Assembly: GCF_000418325.1 (NCBI RefSeq)
Contig: NC_021658.1
Coordinates: 868,001-932,000 of the forward strand
Origin: Sorangium cellulosum So0157-2
Lineage (GTDB): Bacteria > Myxococcota_A > Polyangia > Polyangiales > Polyangiaceae
Direction of reading: 5' to 3'
Length of the DNA: 64,000 nt
The translations under genes were made by a program, and so were the position numbers. Of the stretch, positions 8,827 to 17,673 are shown in pieces; the stretch's first letter is position 1; each line of letters opens with the position of its first letter. Under the pieces are notes generated by a model that was given only the letters and a program-made list of their open reading frames with translations, was not told the DNA's origin and ran no database searches.

Positions 8827-8962
8827 CGCCTCGCGGGGCGACCGCCTTCGTCTGTCGTCTTCCGTCCCACTGCTCGTCTATCGTGCGCAAGCGCGTGCTC
8901 ACGTGACCAGGTCGACACGCTCGGGCAGCGCTGGCCGAGGCGACTCGCCCTGCCACCCCCTC

Positions 8963-9043
8963 GGCGCTGCTCGCCCGTGACGCGCCCGCGCTCGTCGCGC
9001 GCGAACGAGACCACCTCGCCCGCCGGCAGCAGCGCCGCGCTGA
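8963..9043 (-). pseudogene. Rhs core remnant (orphan fragment)
   Basis: This ~81-base stretch is nearly identical to about 12003-12102 inside the Rhs gene 3 kb away, except for an 18-base in-frame deletion (six residues, VYAHGG). Read on the minus strand it gives LPAGEVVSFARDERGRVTG followed by EQRRG, against GEAVSFGRDERGRVTG plus VYAHGGEQRG in the intact copy. It has no start or stop of its own. Such displaced fragments downstream of immunity genes are a known result of recombination at Rhs loci. Confidence 0.75.
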
Positions 9044-9071
9044 AGTCCGGTGTCCGAGTACTCGGTCGAGC

Positions 9072-9578
9072 CTACGAGGTTCCGACCACGCCTCCAGCTC
9101 CCTGCGCGAGGTAATCCTCTCCAGCCTCTTTGATGTCATCGTCATTGCTTTGCACGGCGCGCTCTGCAAGCTTTCTGGCGAGAGCCGGGCTCAGCTGCGC
9201 GTAGACTTGTATCAACATGCGGTACTCTTCGTACGTGGCATCTCGAAGTATATTCTCCGCGTGGGCTTCGATGTTCTGGGTGACCCAGTCGCGAGGTAAT
9301 AGCATGAGGAGCTGTATCGCTTCACCAGAGAGACCATGCGCGTAGCAGCTTAATGCGAGCAGGTCGGGGAAGAGTTTCTTCTGATCTTCCTCGGAGAGGC
9401 AGCGGAACACGTCGACTGCCAGGGCTCGATCGGATGGCCTGCTCAAGGCTGAGCGAACCAGCTCAACGATGGAATCCGTCTGTGTGAGCAAGGCTCGTCG
9501 AGCCTGGATGAATGCGTGATGTGCTTCAGCGAGGTTACGCCAGAGCGCTTCCTGCTCTGCGAGATTTGAGCTTGTCAT
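9072..9578 (-). CDS. Hypothetical helical protein; probable immunity protein for the Rhs toxin
   Basis: The 168-residue protein is predicted mostly alpha-helical (LAEQEALWRNLAEAHHAFIQ, then repeated helix pairs) with no known motif recognised. ATG at 9578 follows a GGGGGAAAGAA ribosome site and overlaps the TGA of the toxin frame (ATGA), the tight coupling expected for a cognate immunity gene. Base composition is visibly lower in GC than the flanking housekeeping genes, suggesting transfer. The function is inferred from position; Tse2's known immunity protein is much smaller, so this would be a different immunity family. Confidence 0.65.
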   Translation of the reverse strand: MTSSNLAEQEALWRNLAEAHHAFIQARRALLTQTDSIVELVRSALSRPSDRALAVDVFRCLSEEDQKKLFPDLLALSCYAHGLSGEAIQLLMLLPRDWVTQNIEAHAENILRDATYEEYRMLIQVYAQLSPALARKLAERAVQSNDDDIKEAGEDYLAQGAGGVVGTS

Positions 9579-10207
9579 TTCTTTCCCCCGTGGCTCCACG
9601 GTAAGCTGTTGTATTTGCTCTCGAATTCCGCTGGTGTCATCGGTTCGGTAGCGACGATGGTGTGATGCGTCCTTGCGTGCGTGCCGCCGACGTCTTTGCC
9701 GTCGGCGACCACTCCCAATCCTTGGGGGAGCTTTGTGCCGGCTGGAAGTGTGTGGTAATGGCCGGTGATCGGCGCCTGGGAGGGGTCGGCGAATGTCGAC
9801 GCTCCCTGTGTGACGTTCGGCTGTAGCATCTTGTTTGCGTCGGGGACCATGTCAGCCTTCTGCCCTGGCTTCGTGTTATGCCCTTCGATGCGCGGTGGTC
9901 GTGGAGTCGCCTTGTTCCCAAACGCATGCAGGTCTGTCGGGACCGTCGTCTGAGCTTTTTGGCACGGCTTTTCGTCGGTAGCGAGACCGAGGGCATCCAC
10001 GACGGTTGATGGGCTTCCATCGAAGCCAAATAGATTCCTTCCGCCATGGATCCCGAGCGGATCCGGGCTGCACCAGCCGCCGGTCTCGGGATCGAAGAAC
10101 CTGAACCTCGTATAGCAGAGCCCCGTCTCGTCATCGGCGTACTGCCCGAGCAGCCTGAACGGCGACTCGACGGTGGTCCTGTGGTTGAGGACGCTGATCG
10201 GATCGCG
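9575..10207 (-). pseudogene. Rhs C-terminal cap and toxin domain (Tse2-like), separated from the Rhs core by an in-frame TAG
   Basis: Reading on in the Rhs frame past the TAG at 10208-10210 gives the family hallmark region: SPFRLLGQYADDETGLCYTR, FRFFDPETGGW, then DPLG, exactly 18 residues, and DALG, matching the DPxG-18-DPxG autocleavage motif with Pro changed to Ala at the second site. The released ~135-residue toxin has GLGVVADGKDV followed by THHTIVATEPMTPAEF. From memory of the family this spacing resembles the Tse2 pattern (a D-G-T/K-D loop then THYTIMPAKPM), a suggested ADP-ribosyltransferase-like toxin. The segment has no obvious own start with a ribosome site, so without readthrough it is probably not made. 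Confidence 0.7.
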
Positions 10208-13200
10208 CTAGACGTCGGTGATCTTGCCCCAGGCGGAGTGGGCTGCCGACCAGGCGACGAGCCCGCGCGGGTCGAGCAGCTCCTTGGGCGTGCCGAGGTG
10301 GTCGTTGACGTAGGTGAGCACGCGCCCGTCCTGCTGCTGGAGCAGCGGCACGAAGGTCCCCGGCGCGTGGACGAACGTCCGCGCTCCGTGCTCGTTGTCG
10401 ACGTCGGCCGCCAGCACATCGCCATCCCAGACGAACTCGACCCTGCGCGGCAGACCGACGACGGCCTCACGGAGCACCTCCTTGCTCACGCGCCTACCGA
10501 AGGCGTCATAGGTCATGATGACGCGGGTGCCATCCGGAAGCCGCACTTCCCTCAAGCGGTCGCGGCAGTCCCAGGTGTAGCGGGTCATGTCCTGCTCGGT
10601 CGCGGCGCCGCCGCTCGGGTGGTTCTCGCGGTAGCGCGCCAGCTCGACCTTGGCGGTGCGGCGCCCGCGCGCATCGACCTCGTAGGCCACGGTCTCGGTC
10701 CTGCGCAGCACGCCGCCGGGCCCGAGCTTCCACGACGGCTGCGTCCAGCCCTGGGGCTGCTGCGCCCGCGTCGCCGGCGCGAGCGGCCCCAGATCGTCGT
10801 TGCCCGCGAGCTCCTCGAGCATGCGCGTGATCGAGCCGGCCGGGTCGTAGGCGAACACCTCGCGCACGGTCCCCCGCTGCGCGGACAGCAGCCGGTCGAC
10901 GCGGTCGTAGCGGTACGCGGTCGCGCCCCAGCGCGCGTCGTCGATGCGCTCGACACGACCGCGCGCGTCGTACAGCCACTGCCGCGCGACGAGCACCTTG
11001 GGCACGCCCGGCGCCGGCGCGGTCGCGCGCTGCTCGATGAGCCGGTCCATCGCGTCGTAGCTGCTCCGCACCGCGATCGCCGCCACCTCTCCGGCCGCGT
11101 CGCCGTCGCGCAGCGCGCCGCTCGTCCGCTGGACCTCGCGCCCGAGCACGTCGCGTTCGATCGCGACGCGGTGCCCGTCGTGCTCGACGGCGCTCAGCGC
11201 GTCGAGCGCGTCGTAGGCATACCTCGTCCTCGCCCCGTTCGGCATGACCCGCTCGATGCGCCGCCCGCGCGCGTCGTACGCGTAGCGCACCGCCTTGTCG
11301 CCCTGCCGCTCGCACACCACGCGCCCGAACCGGTCGCGCTCGAACCACGTCTCGACGCGCAGCCCGCTCGCCTCCTCCAGCACGGCCCCAAGCAGCCGCC
11401 CCATCGGGTCGCGCGCGTAGCCGATCACCCCGTCCGGCGTCTCATCGCCCGTCAGGTTGCCCGCGCGGTCGTAGAACAGGTTGCGCCATGTCCTGTCGGC
11501 CGCGAGCTCGATGCGCCCGAGCCGCCCCGAGCTCCTGTAGCCGTAGCGGAGCTTGCGGCCGTCGAACGTCTCTTCCCGCGTCACCCTTCCTGCATCGTCG
11601 TAGCCGAAGACGTACTTCTCGCCCTTGGGGTTGGTGATGACGTGCAGCCGCTCCTTGCTCGTATATTCGAAGCGCCACACGCCCCCGCCCGGCTCGACGA
11701 CCTGCGCCAGCACGCCCGTGCCCTGGTAGGCGAGCTGCGTGGTCTGCCCCAGCGCGTCGACGAGCCGCACCGGGTTGCCCATGCGATCGTAGGTCGCAAC
11801 AGCCCTCGTCCCGTCGGGCCGCTCCATGCGGATCGGCCGCCCCATCGGGTCGTACGTCACGCGCGTCGTCCGCCCCAGCGCGTCGGTCCTCGACATGGGC
11901 CTCCCCATCCCGTCGTGCGCGTACGTCGTCCGCGCGCCGCGTGCGTCGATCTCGGCAATCACGTTGTGCTGCGCGTCGTGCTCGTAGCCGAACAGCAGCC
12001 CGCGCTGCTCGCCGCCGTGCGCGTACACGCCCGTGACCCGCCCGCGCTCGTCGCGCCCGAACGAGACCGCCTCGCCCGCCGGCAGCAGCACCGCGCTCAC
12101 CTCGCCGCGCGCGTCGCGCACCACCTGGGTCACCAGCCCCTCGGGGCTGATCTCGCGCACCACGAGGTCGCCCTCGTGCTCCCACCGCGTCTCGTTGCCG
12201 AGCGCGTCCATCTCCCGGACCACATTCCCGCGGGCGTCATGCCAGGTCTGCACGCCCTCGCCGTCGCCGTTGACCTCGGCGACGAGGCGTGCGTCCTCGT
12301 CGTACGCCCGCTCCCACAGCACCGTCCCATCGGGCAGCGCCGCGCGCGTGACCAGGCCGTCGGCGTTCCAGGTGTACACCCGCGGCTCCTCGCCGCGGAC
12401 CTCGGTCGTCCTCGCCCGCTCGTCGCGGCGGAGCTCCACCTCGTAGAACCCGTCCCGCCCTCCCGTCTTCCGGCACCGGTGCCCGTGGGGATTCTCGTAG
12501 GCGTACCAGAACCGCTCGCCGTTCTTCAGCGTCGCCGCCGTCATCCGGCAGCGCGCGTCGACCTCGTACGCCTCGACGCCGCCCACGGCATCGACCGCCG
12601 CGATCAGGCACCCCGCGCGGTCGTACCGGTAATCCACCCACTGCCAGAGCCGCCGCTCCGCCCACAGCTCCAGGCGCGTGATCCGCCCGTCCTTCCACCG
12701 CACCCCGAGCTCCCGCCCCGCCGTATCCACGATCCGGACGAGCCGATCCCCCTCGTAGTCCAGCCGGATCTCGTTGCCGTGCACATCCCGGATCGCGCGC
12801 AACAGCGCCCTCGCCGATCCGCCCTCCGCCGCGAACACCCGCACCTGCCGCGACCCGAGCTCCGCCACCCGGTACTCCCGCGCTCCGCCTCGGTGCAGCT
12901 CCAGCCGCTCGCGCCGGTGGAACGCGCGCTCTCCGGGCCCGACCTTCTCGAGCCAGATCCACCGCCCCTGGCCGTCCCGCAGCGCGAGGACCTGCTCTCC
13001 CTCCTCGATCCATTGCTCGTAAGAAAACGCCCACCCCGGCCCGAGCGCCGCGTCGCGCTCCTCGTACCGAGAGGAGCGGTAGTGCCGCGCCCACACGAGC
13101 GGGATCATCCCGGCTACCTCGATGTCCGTCGCCGTGTCGACCACCGCGCCGTCCGTGACGTCGACCGGGTGCCCCTCGGTCGTGCACTGGTCCACCGGCG

Positions 13201-13762
13201 GCGATGACGACTTGCCCGCCGTCGCCCCCTTGTGGCTCCTCCCGCCGCCGCCGCCCCCTCCGCCGCCCGGCGTGCTCGGCTTCCTCCCGCCCGGCGCCCC
13301 CGCGCCGCCCCCGCCGCCCCCGCCGCCCCCGCCCCCGGCGCCCCCCGCCCCGCTCGCGCTCGTCCCGGGGCCGGCGGTGACCGACTTGTTCATCTGCCCC
13401 ATGCTGCCGGTGATCCCGGCCATCCCCAGCTCGACGAGCACGTTCGGCGCGCCGAGCCACGGGAAGCACGGACCGCCCGTGTTGAGGCTCAACGTCTCCT
13501 TCAACGTGCCCGGCTCGTTGCCGTGACACGCCTTCATGCACCCGCCGACCGTCAGGATCTTCTTCCCTTCGATCTTCGTCCGCATCGGCGCGTCGATGAC
13601 CCCTTCGGCCACCGTGCCCATCGTGGGGTAAGGAATCGGCAGCGGGCTGGGCGCCGCCGGCGTCGTGCACACGCTGACGGCCATGCCGGTCATCTGATGT
13701 CCAGAACCTTCGTGGACCGTATCCAGCCCCAGCGCCGTGACCTTGCTCATGGCAACAGCCAT
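10208..13762 (-). CDS. PAAR-like (DUF4150) Rhs/YD-repeat protein core, ending early at an in-frame TAG
   Basis: The N-terminus is a PAAR-like spike-tip domain (PLPIPYPTMGTVAEGV, CHGNEPGTLKE), then a Gly/Pro linker (about 140-185), then an Rhs shell of YD repeats (YDRAGNLTG, YDPMGRPIRME, YDARGRRIERV and many more) to residue 1184, where TAG ends the frame just before the conserved cap. Rhs proteins with PAAR domains ride on type VI secretion spikes and encapsulate a C-terminal toxin. Here the toxin and cap lie in the same frame after the stop. ATG at 13762 is preferred to the TTG at 13789; another ATG lies at 13750. No T6SS structural gene is in the window. Confidence 0.88.
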   Translation of the reverse strand: MAVAMSKVTALGLDTVHEGSGHQMTGMAVSVCTTPAAPSPLPIPYPTMGTVAEGVIDAPMRTKIEGKKILTVGGCMKACHGNEPGTLKETLSLNTGGPCFPWLGAPNVLVELGMAGITGSMGQMNKSVTAGPGTSASGAGGAGGGGGGGGGGGAGAPGGRKPSTPGGGGGGGGGRSHKGATAGKSSSPPVDQCTTEGHPVDVTDGAVVDTATDIEVAGMIPLVWARHYRSSRYEERDAALGPGWAFSYEQWIEEGEQVLALRDGQGRWIWLEKVGPGERAFHRRERLELHRGGAREYRVAELGSRQVRVFAAEGGSARALLRAIRDVHGNEIRLDYEGDRLVRIVDTAGRELGVRWKDGRITRLELWAERRLWQWVDYRYDRAGCLIAAVDAVGGVEAYEVDARCRMTAATLKNGERFWYAYENPHGHRCRKTGGRDGFYEVELRRDERARTTEVRGEEPRVYTWNADGLVTRAALPDGTVLWERAYDEDARLVAEVNGDGEGVQTWHDARGNVVREMDALGNETRWEHEGDLVVREISPEGLVTQVVRDARGEVSAVLLPAGEAVSFGRDERGRVTGVYAHGGEQRGLLFGYEHDAQHNVIAEIDARGARTTYAHDGMGRPMSRTDALGRTTRVTYDPMGRPIRMERPDGTRAVATYDRMGNPVRLVDALGQTTQLAYQGTGVLAQVVEPGGGVWRFEYTSKERLHVITNPKGEKYVFGYDDAGRVTREETFDGRKLRYGYRSSGRLGRIELAADRTWRNLFYDRAGNLTGDETPDGVIGYARDPMGRLLGAVLEEASGLRVETWFERDRFGRVVCERQGDKAVRYAYDARGRRIERVMPNGARTRYAYDALDALSAVEHDGHRVAIERDVLGREVQRTSGALRDGDAAGEVAAIAVRSSYDAMDRLIEQRATAPAPGVPKVLVARQWLYDARGRVERIDDARWGATAYRYDRVDRLLSAQRGTVREVFAYDPAGSITRMLEELAGNDDLGPLAPATRAQQPQGWTQPSWKLGPGGVLRRTETVAYEVDARGRRTAKVELARYRENHPSGGAATEQDMTRYTWDCRDRLREVRLPDGTRVIMTYDAFGRRVSKEVLREAVVGLPRRVEFVWDGDVLAADVDNEHGARTFVHAPGTFVPLLQQQDGRVLTYVNDHLGTPKELLDPRGLVAWSAAHSAWGKITDV

Positions 13763-13922
13763 TTCGCCCACGCTCTGTCGGGCATACAATCGGGACCCGC
13801 CCGACGCGGATGCGAACGCGACGCCGGCCGCGCCGGTCCGGCGGCGACGGACCGTACGCTCCTCGCCCGACCTCTGCGCTCCTGAGGGGTTCTACATGGT
13901 CGCGGACATGGCCCCGCGATGG

Positions 13923-14549
13923 CTACTCCAGGACGGCGGCGTAGCGCCCGCTGGGCGTGACGATGACGTGAGCCTGGAGCGGGATGTTCAGCGCGTAGGA
14001 GAGAGCGCGCAGCTCCTGGGTCATGGCTTGATCCACCTCGGTAGGCGCCGGGTCGCCGCTCGGGTGGTTGTGGGCGAGGACGAAGCTCTGGGCTGCCATG
14101 TCGAGCGCCGCGCGCAGGATGTCCGCATGGCCGACGTACACGCCATCGGCGCCACCGCGTGCGAGCATGCGCGCCTCGCGTACGCGGCCGTGGACATCGA
14201 GCGCCGCGATCCAGAGCTCCTCGTGGACGAGGCAAGCGAGCCTCGGGCCGAAGTAGCGCGCCACGCGGGCGGCATCGGTGAGACGCGCGCCCCGGCGAGC
14301 GCGTGCGGCGTGGGCGCGGCGGCCGAGCTCGAAGGCAGCCGCGAGCCGGGTGGCGTCGAGGAGCGCGATCTGCGCCCGCGCGGCGAGCGCCGCCGGAGAA
14401 AGGCGAGCGAGGGCGGCGAGGGCGCCCGTGCCGAGGATGCGCGGCGCCACGCCCGGGATGCCGAGCACCATCTCGATCAAGCCGGCCTCCGTCGCGGCGA
14501 GGACATCCACCGCCGTCTCGGTGGGTGCATCGACGCTCTCGCTGCTCAT
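13923..14549 (-). CDS. RadC-family JAB-domain protein
   Basis: The 208-residue protein carries the RadC JAB/MPN-type metal site: the late E of HEELWIAAL, FVLAHNHPSGDPAPTEVD (H-x-H...D) and the end VTPSGRYAAVLE. A short helical HhH-like region precedes it (LIEMVLGIPGVAP). The biochemical role of RadC proteins is uncertain despite the 'DNA repair' name, and paralogues are common on mobile elements. ATG at 14549 overlaps the TGA of the sigma-factor-like gene (ATGA), so the two are translated together. The N-terminus is shorter than in chromosomal RadC, which fits the accessory type. Confidence 0.88.
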   Translation of the reverse strand: MSSESVDAPTETAVDVLAATEAGLIEMVLGIPGVAPRILGTGALAALARLSPAALAARAQIALLDATRLAAAFELGRRAHAARARRGARLTDAARVARYFGPRLACLVHEELWIAALDVHGRVREARMLARGGADGVYVGHADILRAALDMAAQSFVLAHNHPSGDPAPTEVDQAMTQELRALSYALNIPLQAHVIVTPSGRYAAVLE

Positions 14550-15197
14550 CGCGGCCACCTCCGCTTGCGGGTGAGAGCTCCGGCGAAGAGGCGCCGCGCC
14601 AAGCGGAGCCGCGTGGCCACCGTCGGCCTCGGGATCGCGAGCGCCGCCGCGATCTCGCGCGTCGTCACGCCGGTGGCGGCGAGCGCCAGGACGTCGCGGA
14701 GCTCCGCGCGGAGGCGGTGGAAGGCACGGAGCAGCCCGCGCGCCACGAGGCGCGGCTCCGGAGAGGACGCGGTGAACGCCGCGAGACGGTGAGGCTCGAC
14801 CGCGGGCACCTCATACCGCCGATGCGCCTTGTCGCGGCAGTGTGACGCCTGTCGTGAGGCGACGCCGGCGAGCCAGGGCGCGCAGGGCGTCGCCCGGCGC
14901 CTGCTCGGGAGACGGGCGGAAGCGGCCGGCGCGGATGCTGCGCCACGCGCCGAGCACGGTCTCCTGCGTGAGGTCGTCGAGATTGGCGGGGAGAACGCCC
15001 CGGGCGCGCAGCGTGGCGCGGATGAGCGGGCGGTGCGCGAGGAGCGCGGCGGCGTCGAGATGGACGGCGGGGTGAGGTGGCTGGCGATGGGGCCTGGGCG
15101 GGCGGGCGAGCCGGCCGCAAACGGCGGGACGCAGGTGGCGGCGCGAGGGCGGATCGATCTCTTGGCCCTCTTCGGGGCGCGGACGTACTGTTTTCAT
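14546..15197 (-). pseudogene. ECF-like RNA polymerase sigma factor with a 1-nt frameshift near 14878
   Basis: The first frame encodes a region-2-like segment (LIRATLRARG, LDDLTQETVLGAWRSIRAG) up to GDALRA. The next frame then continues it seamlessly as WLAGVASRQASHCRDKAHRR and a region-4 HTH (VTTREIAAALAIPRPTVATR) ending at the TGA that overlaps radC. Removing one C from the CCC at about 14876-14879 restores a single ~216-residue sigma-70-like protein. Sigma factors of this kind direct RNA polymerase to alternative promoters. ATG at 15197 (MKTVRPRP) is the likely start. The lesion is either a real inactivating insertion or an assembly error. Confidence 0.7.
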
Positions 15198-15280
15198 GTC
15201 GGACCTCGTTCGTGCGGGGTTCGGCCACGCTCCCCGGACGGTTGCCGCCGTCGCGGGCAGCACTTCGTAGCGGGACACCC

Positions 15281-15871
15281 GTGACTCTACGCGATCTTAC
15301 CGACGAACTCCGGAAGGCGGAGCGGGACTGGGCACGCGGGGGACGACGGTTCCTTGAGCAGTTCAGCTCCGCAGCCCAACAAACCCAGGTCGGCCTCTAT
15401 GTGCTCGTACACGAGAACGCGTCGGAGCACGCAATCTACGACCGCAACGGTGATGGGCGCCTGCTCATCAAACCCAACGCGATCGGAGTCAAGTACGGCA
15501 AGTTTTAGAATGGCTTTCTGTCGCGGCGCTTCACAGACCACAAGCATCTTCATCGACGCCTGCCCGATGGTTCTGAGGAGGTCGACGTCTTCGCGAGTGT
15601 TCTTCGATATGCACTCGTTCTCGACCTCTCGGAGATTGACCTCGGTCCTGCAAACGCGGCAGAGGTCTTCGAGCCCTACTGGAATTCCGTGCTTGAGTCT
15701 GTGCTGGCTCGGAAGGGGTGGTTGACCATCGGTCAATCGTGGCAGTCGGAGTCACGGCACGTCGAGCCGGGTGTCGCATGGGAATCCGTACGCAACGAAC
15801 TCGATGCAAGGGCGCCTAGTCTCGCACAGCGGATCCGGGACGCTGCCGCGGTGCTGGCGCGGACCGAGTAG
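15281..15871 (+). pseudogene. Hypothetical protein interrupted by an in-frame TAG at 15506-15508
   Basis: From GTG at 15281 the frame reads a normal-looking protein (LTDELRKAERDWARGGRRFL, VGLYVLVHENASEHAIYDR) to KYGKF, then TAG, then continues in the same frame with no other stop for 120 residues (NGFLSRRFTDHKHL, YALVLDLSEIDLGPANAAEV, SLAQRIRDAAAVLARTE). Total would be about 196 residues. A CAG-to-TAG change would explain the break. No family was recognised. Codon composition is less GC-rich than neighbours, consistent with acquired DNA. The opposite-strand frame (15287-15736) is less protein-like and was not chosen. Confidence 0.5.
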
Positions 15872-16188
15872 TCGATGTTGTACCGGGACGCCCCTCACTG
15901 GCCACGGAGCGCTTCCGTCTTGATACGAAGCCAAGTGTAGATGACCTTTGCGGGGAGCTGCCCAACATGGCATTGCAGCTGACGAGCGCCTCGGTCGGCG
16001 CTGCGCGCCTCCCTCAGGCGCTCGCAGCTGAATGCCTGTTCGGCGCCAGAGCGCGTGGCCGACGGTCGTTGTCGCCCAACACCTGATGCGGGGCGGGAAC
16101 GCCGCGGGGCAAAGCGCGTCGTCGCCGATGTCACCGCGCCACGCCACGAAGTCGCCGGCCGGCGACGGTCGTGGTAGCGCTGCTCCTG
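15872..16188. other. 317-base gap with a possible minus-strand coding remnant, no intact gene
   Basis: A minus-strand open segment ends in TGA at 15895 and reads CHVGQLPAKVIYTWLRIKTE near its end, which vaguely resembles the helix-turn-helix end of a site-specific recombinase or transposase. No start or upstream domain could be found, so it is at best a fragment. The rest shows nothing recognisable. Confidence 0.25.
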
Positions 16189-17229
16189 ATGGCGAAGGGC
16201 AACCGCACGGCGACGACGCGCGAGGTTCGATCCTCGCAGCGACAGCGGCGTGTTCGCGTCTACACCGCCTGGCACCCGGTGCTCGTCGCGCTCCTGGAGC
16301 ACGTGCTCCCCGAGGGCTGGTACCAGTGCGTCTCGGAGTTCCAGCTGGCCCGCGAGCCGCTCCGCGTCGACATCGTCATCCTCCGTCGCAGCCGTCGCGG
16401 AGCCCCACCCAGGCCGCGCCTGCTCACGAGCGTGGTGGGCGAGCTGGCCGAGCACACGCTCGTGCACTTCCAGGGGCCGACCGACGAGCTCGAGCGCGAC
16501 GACGCGCGCATGCTCCTCGCGTACGCGCTCCAGTACCTCGTGGTCGCCGAGATCGAAGCTCCCGCCGCGGTCGCCCTCCGCGTGCTCGCGCCCCGCCTGA
16601 CCCCGCGCTTCACCGAGGCGCTGATGTCGCTCGGCTGCACGCTCACACCGACCGGGCCGGGCACGCACGAGGGGCGGCTCGGTGTCTTCCCGCTGCGGGT
16701 GGTGGAGACGGTGCCCGCCAACGCTCGCGAGGGCGAGCATCTGCTGTACACTGTGACCCCTGGGATGGTCGCCGACCCCGGCGGCATCCCGGCGCTCTCC
16801 CCCGAGGAGATCGCGGTGTTCTGGGCGCTCCTGGAGCATGTCGAGCAAGTTCGGCACCCCCTCCCGGGGCAGAGGAAGCGGCACATGAAGGACGAAAAGC
16901 GGGTCGTCGAGAGCTTCGAGCAGGCGCTGGCACGCCTCGTTGCGCGGCTGCCGCCCGAGCAGCGCCTCGCGGGGCTCGCCCCCGAGCAGGTGCTGCAGGC
17001 GTACGCGCCCGAGCAGCGCCTCGCGGGGCTCGCCCCCGAGCAGCGCCTCGCCGGGCTCACCGAGGCGCAGGCGGTGCTCGCGTTGCCGGACGCGATGCTT
17101 CGTGCGTTGTCGGAGGAGTACCTCGCGACGCTGCCCCGCCAAACGCAAGCGGCGATTCAGAAGCGCCTCGGGGCGGCATCGGGACGGCAGCCCGCGCGCC
17201 GACGAAGGACGCGCAGCCCTTCGAGATGA
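16189..17229 (+). CDS. Rpn/PD-(D/E)XK-like hypothetical protein with PEQRLAGLA repeats and a degenerate active site
   Basis: The first ~200 residues look like the restriction-endonuclease-fold proteins common in Sorangium-type genomes: LEHVLPEGWYQCVSEFQLAR, LRVDIVILRR (expected catalytic Asp), then LVHFQGPTDELERDDARMLL. In active relatives the last strand carries E-x-K (EFKGPTD); here it is H-F-Q, so catalysis is probably lost. The C-terminus (about 250-300) has several copies of PEQRLAGLA, a leucine-rich amphipathic repeat also seen in Rpn/DUF4351-like proteins. ATG at 16189 (MAKGNRT) was preferred to the one at 16171. Related families are linked to mobile elements. Function unknown. Confidence 0.55.
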   Translation: MAKGNRTATTREVRSSQRQRRVRVYTAWHPVLVALLEHVLPEGWYQCVSEFQLAREPLRVDIVILRRSRRGAPPRPRLLTSVVGELAEHTLVHFQGPTDELERDDARMLLAYALQYLVVAEIEAPAAVALRVLAPRLTPRFTEALMSLGCTLTPTGPGTHEGRLGVFPLRVVETVPANAREGEHLLYTVTPGMVADPGGIPALSPEEIAVFWALLEHVEQVRHPLPGQRKRHMKDEKRVVESFEQALARLVARLPPEQRLAGLAPEQVLQAYAPEQRLAGLAPEQRLAGLTEAQAVLALPDAMLRALSEEYLATLPRQTQAAIQKRLGAASGRQPARRRRTRSPSR

Positions 17230-17673
17230 CGACGGGAGAACGCAAGCCGCGGTGGTGATCGCGTGATTCGTTCTTCCTGACCGGGCGCCGAACAAGCCAA
17301 CGCGGCTGCCGGTTCGGGCAACCGCGCTTCGCGCGGCAGCCCGCCCTGCACCAGATTGGCGAGGCGTTAGGTGTTTCGACATGACGAAACAATGCGACAG
17401 CGTTCTTCCGTAAGGAGATTCCCCGCCCGCGTCGCAGCCCCTCGCAGGCGCTCCCGAAGCAGCCTGCGCGCGCACCGATGAGAACCTGGCGCGGCTCGCC
17501 GACGTTGTGCGGTGCCTCGCGCGGGGCGCGGAGCTGGTCAACCTGGTCTTGCCGGAGGAGAGCCCGGCCCTGGCGGAGCGCGACCGGCTGGGCGAGGCGC
17601 TCCTGCCGGAACGACGGAGGGGTTGCGGCGGGTCCGCAGCGCTAGCGCGCTGCGTTCTCGATCCGGAGCGGCG
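17230..17673. other. 444-base gap with a small palindrome and a weak plus-strand coding fragment
   Basis: A perfect 7-base inverted repeat with a 6-base loop (TGTTTCG...CGAAACA, 17372-17391) could be an operator or small hairpin. From about 17430 a plus-strand frame reads DENLARLADVVRCLARGAEL and LVLPEESPALAERDRLGEAL, helical and protein-like, but it lacks a clear start with ribosome site and drifts into low complexity. It may be the remains of a small gene. Confidence 0.3.
17372..17391. promoter_or_regulatory. Perfect palindrome TGTTTCG-N6-CGAAACA
   Basis: A perfect 7-bp inverted repeat with a 6-base spacer, AT-richer than its surroundings and with no T-tract after it, so an operator is more likely than a terminator. 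No regulator can be assigned. Confidence 0.3.

Noticed and set aside
9072..10210. Window-wide TAG recoding (amber = Gln)
   Set aside because: Several intact genes, including styA and radC, end properly at TAG, so the whole genome is not recoded; only local suppression remains possible.
10046..13207. 1053-codon plus-strand open frame opposite Rhs
   Set aside because: Composition is Arg/Pro/His-rich as expected for the antisense of YD repeats; the minus frame has the family motifs.
15287..15736. Minus-strand open frame opposite the TAG-split hypothetical
   Set aside because: It is uninterrupted, but it has no good ribosome site and its sequence looks less protein-like than the plus strand; kept in mind as an alternative.
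16219..16238. tRNA T-arm-like GAGGTTCGATCCTCGC
   Set aside because: No acceptor, D or anticodon arms could be fitted and it lies inside the Rpn-like reading frame; possibly chance.
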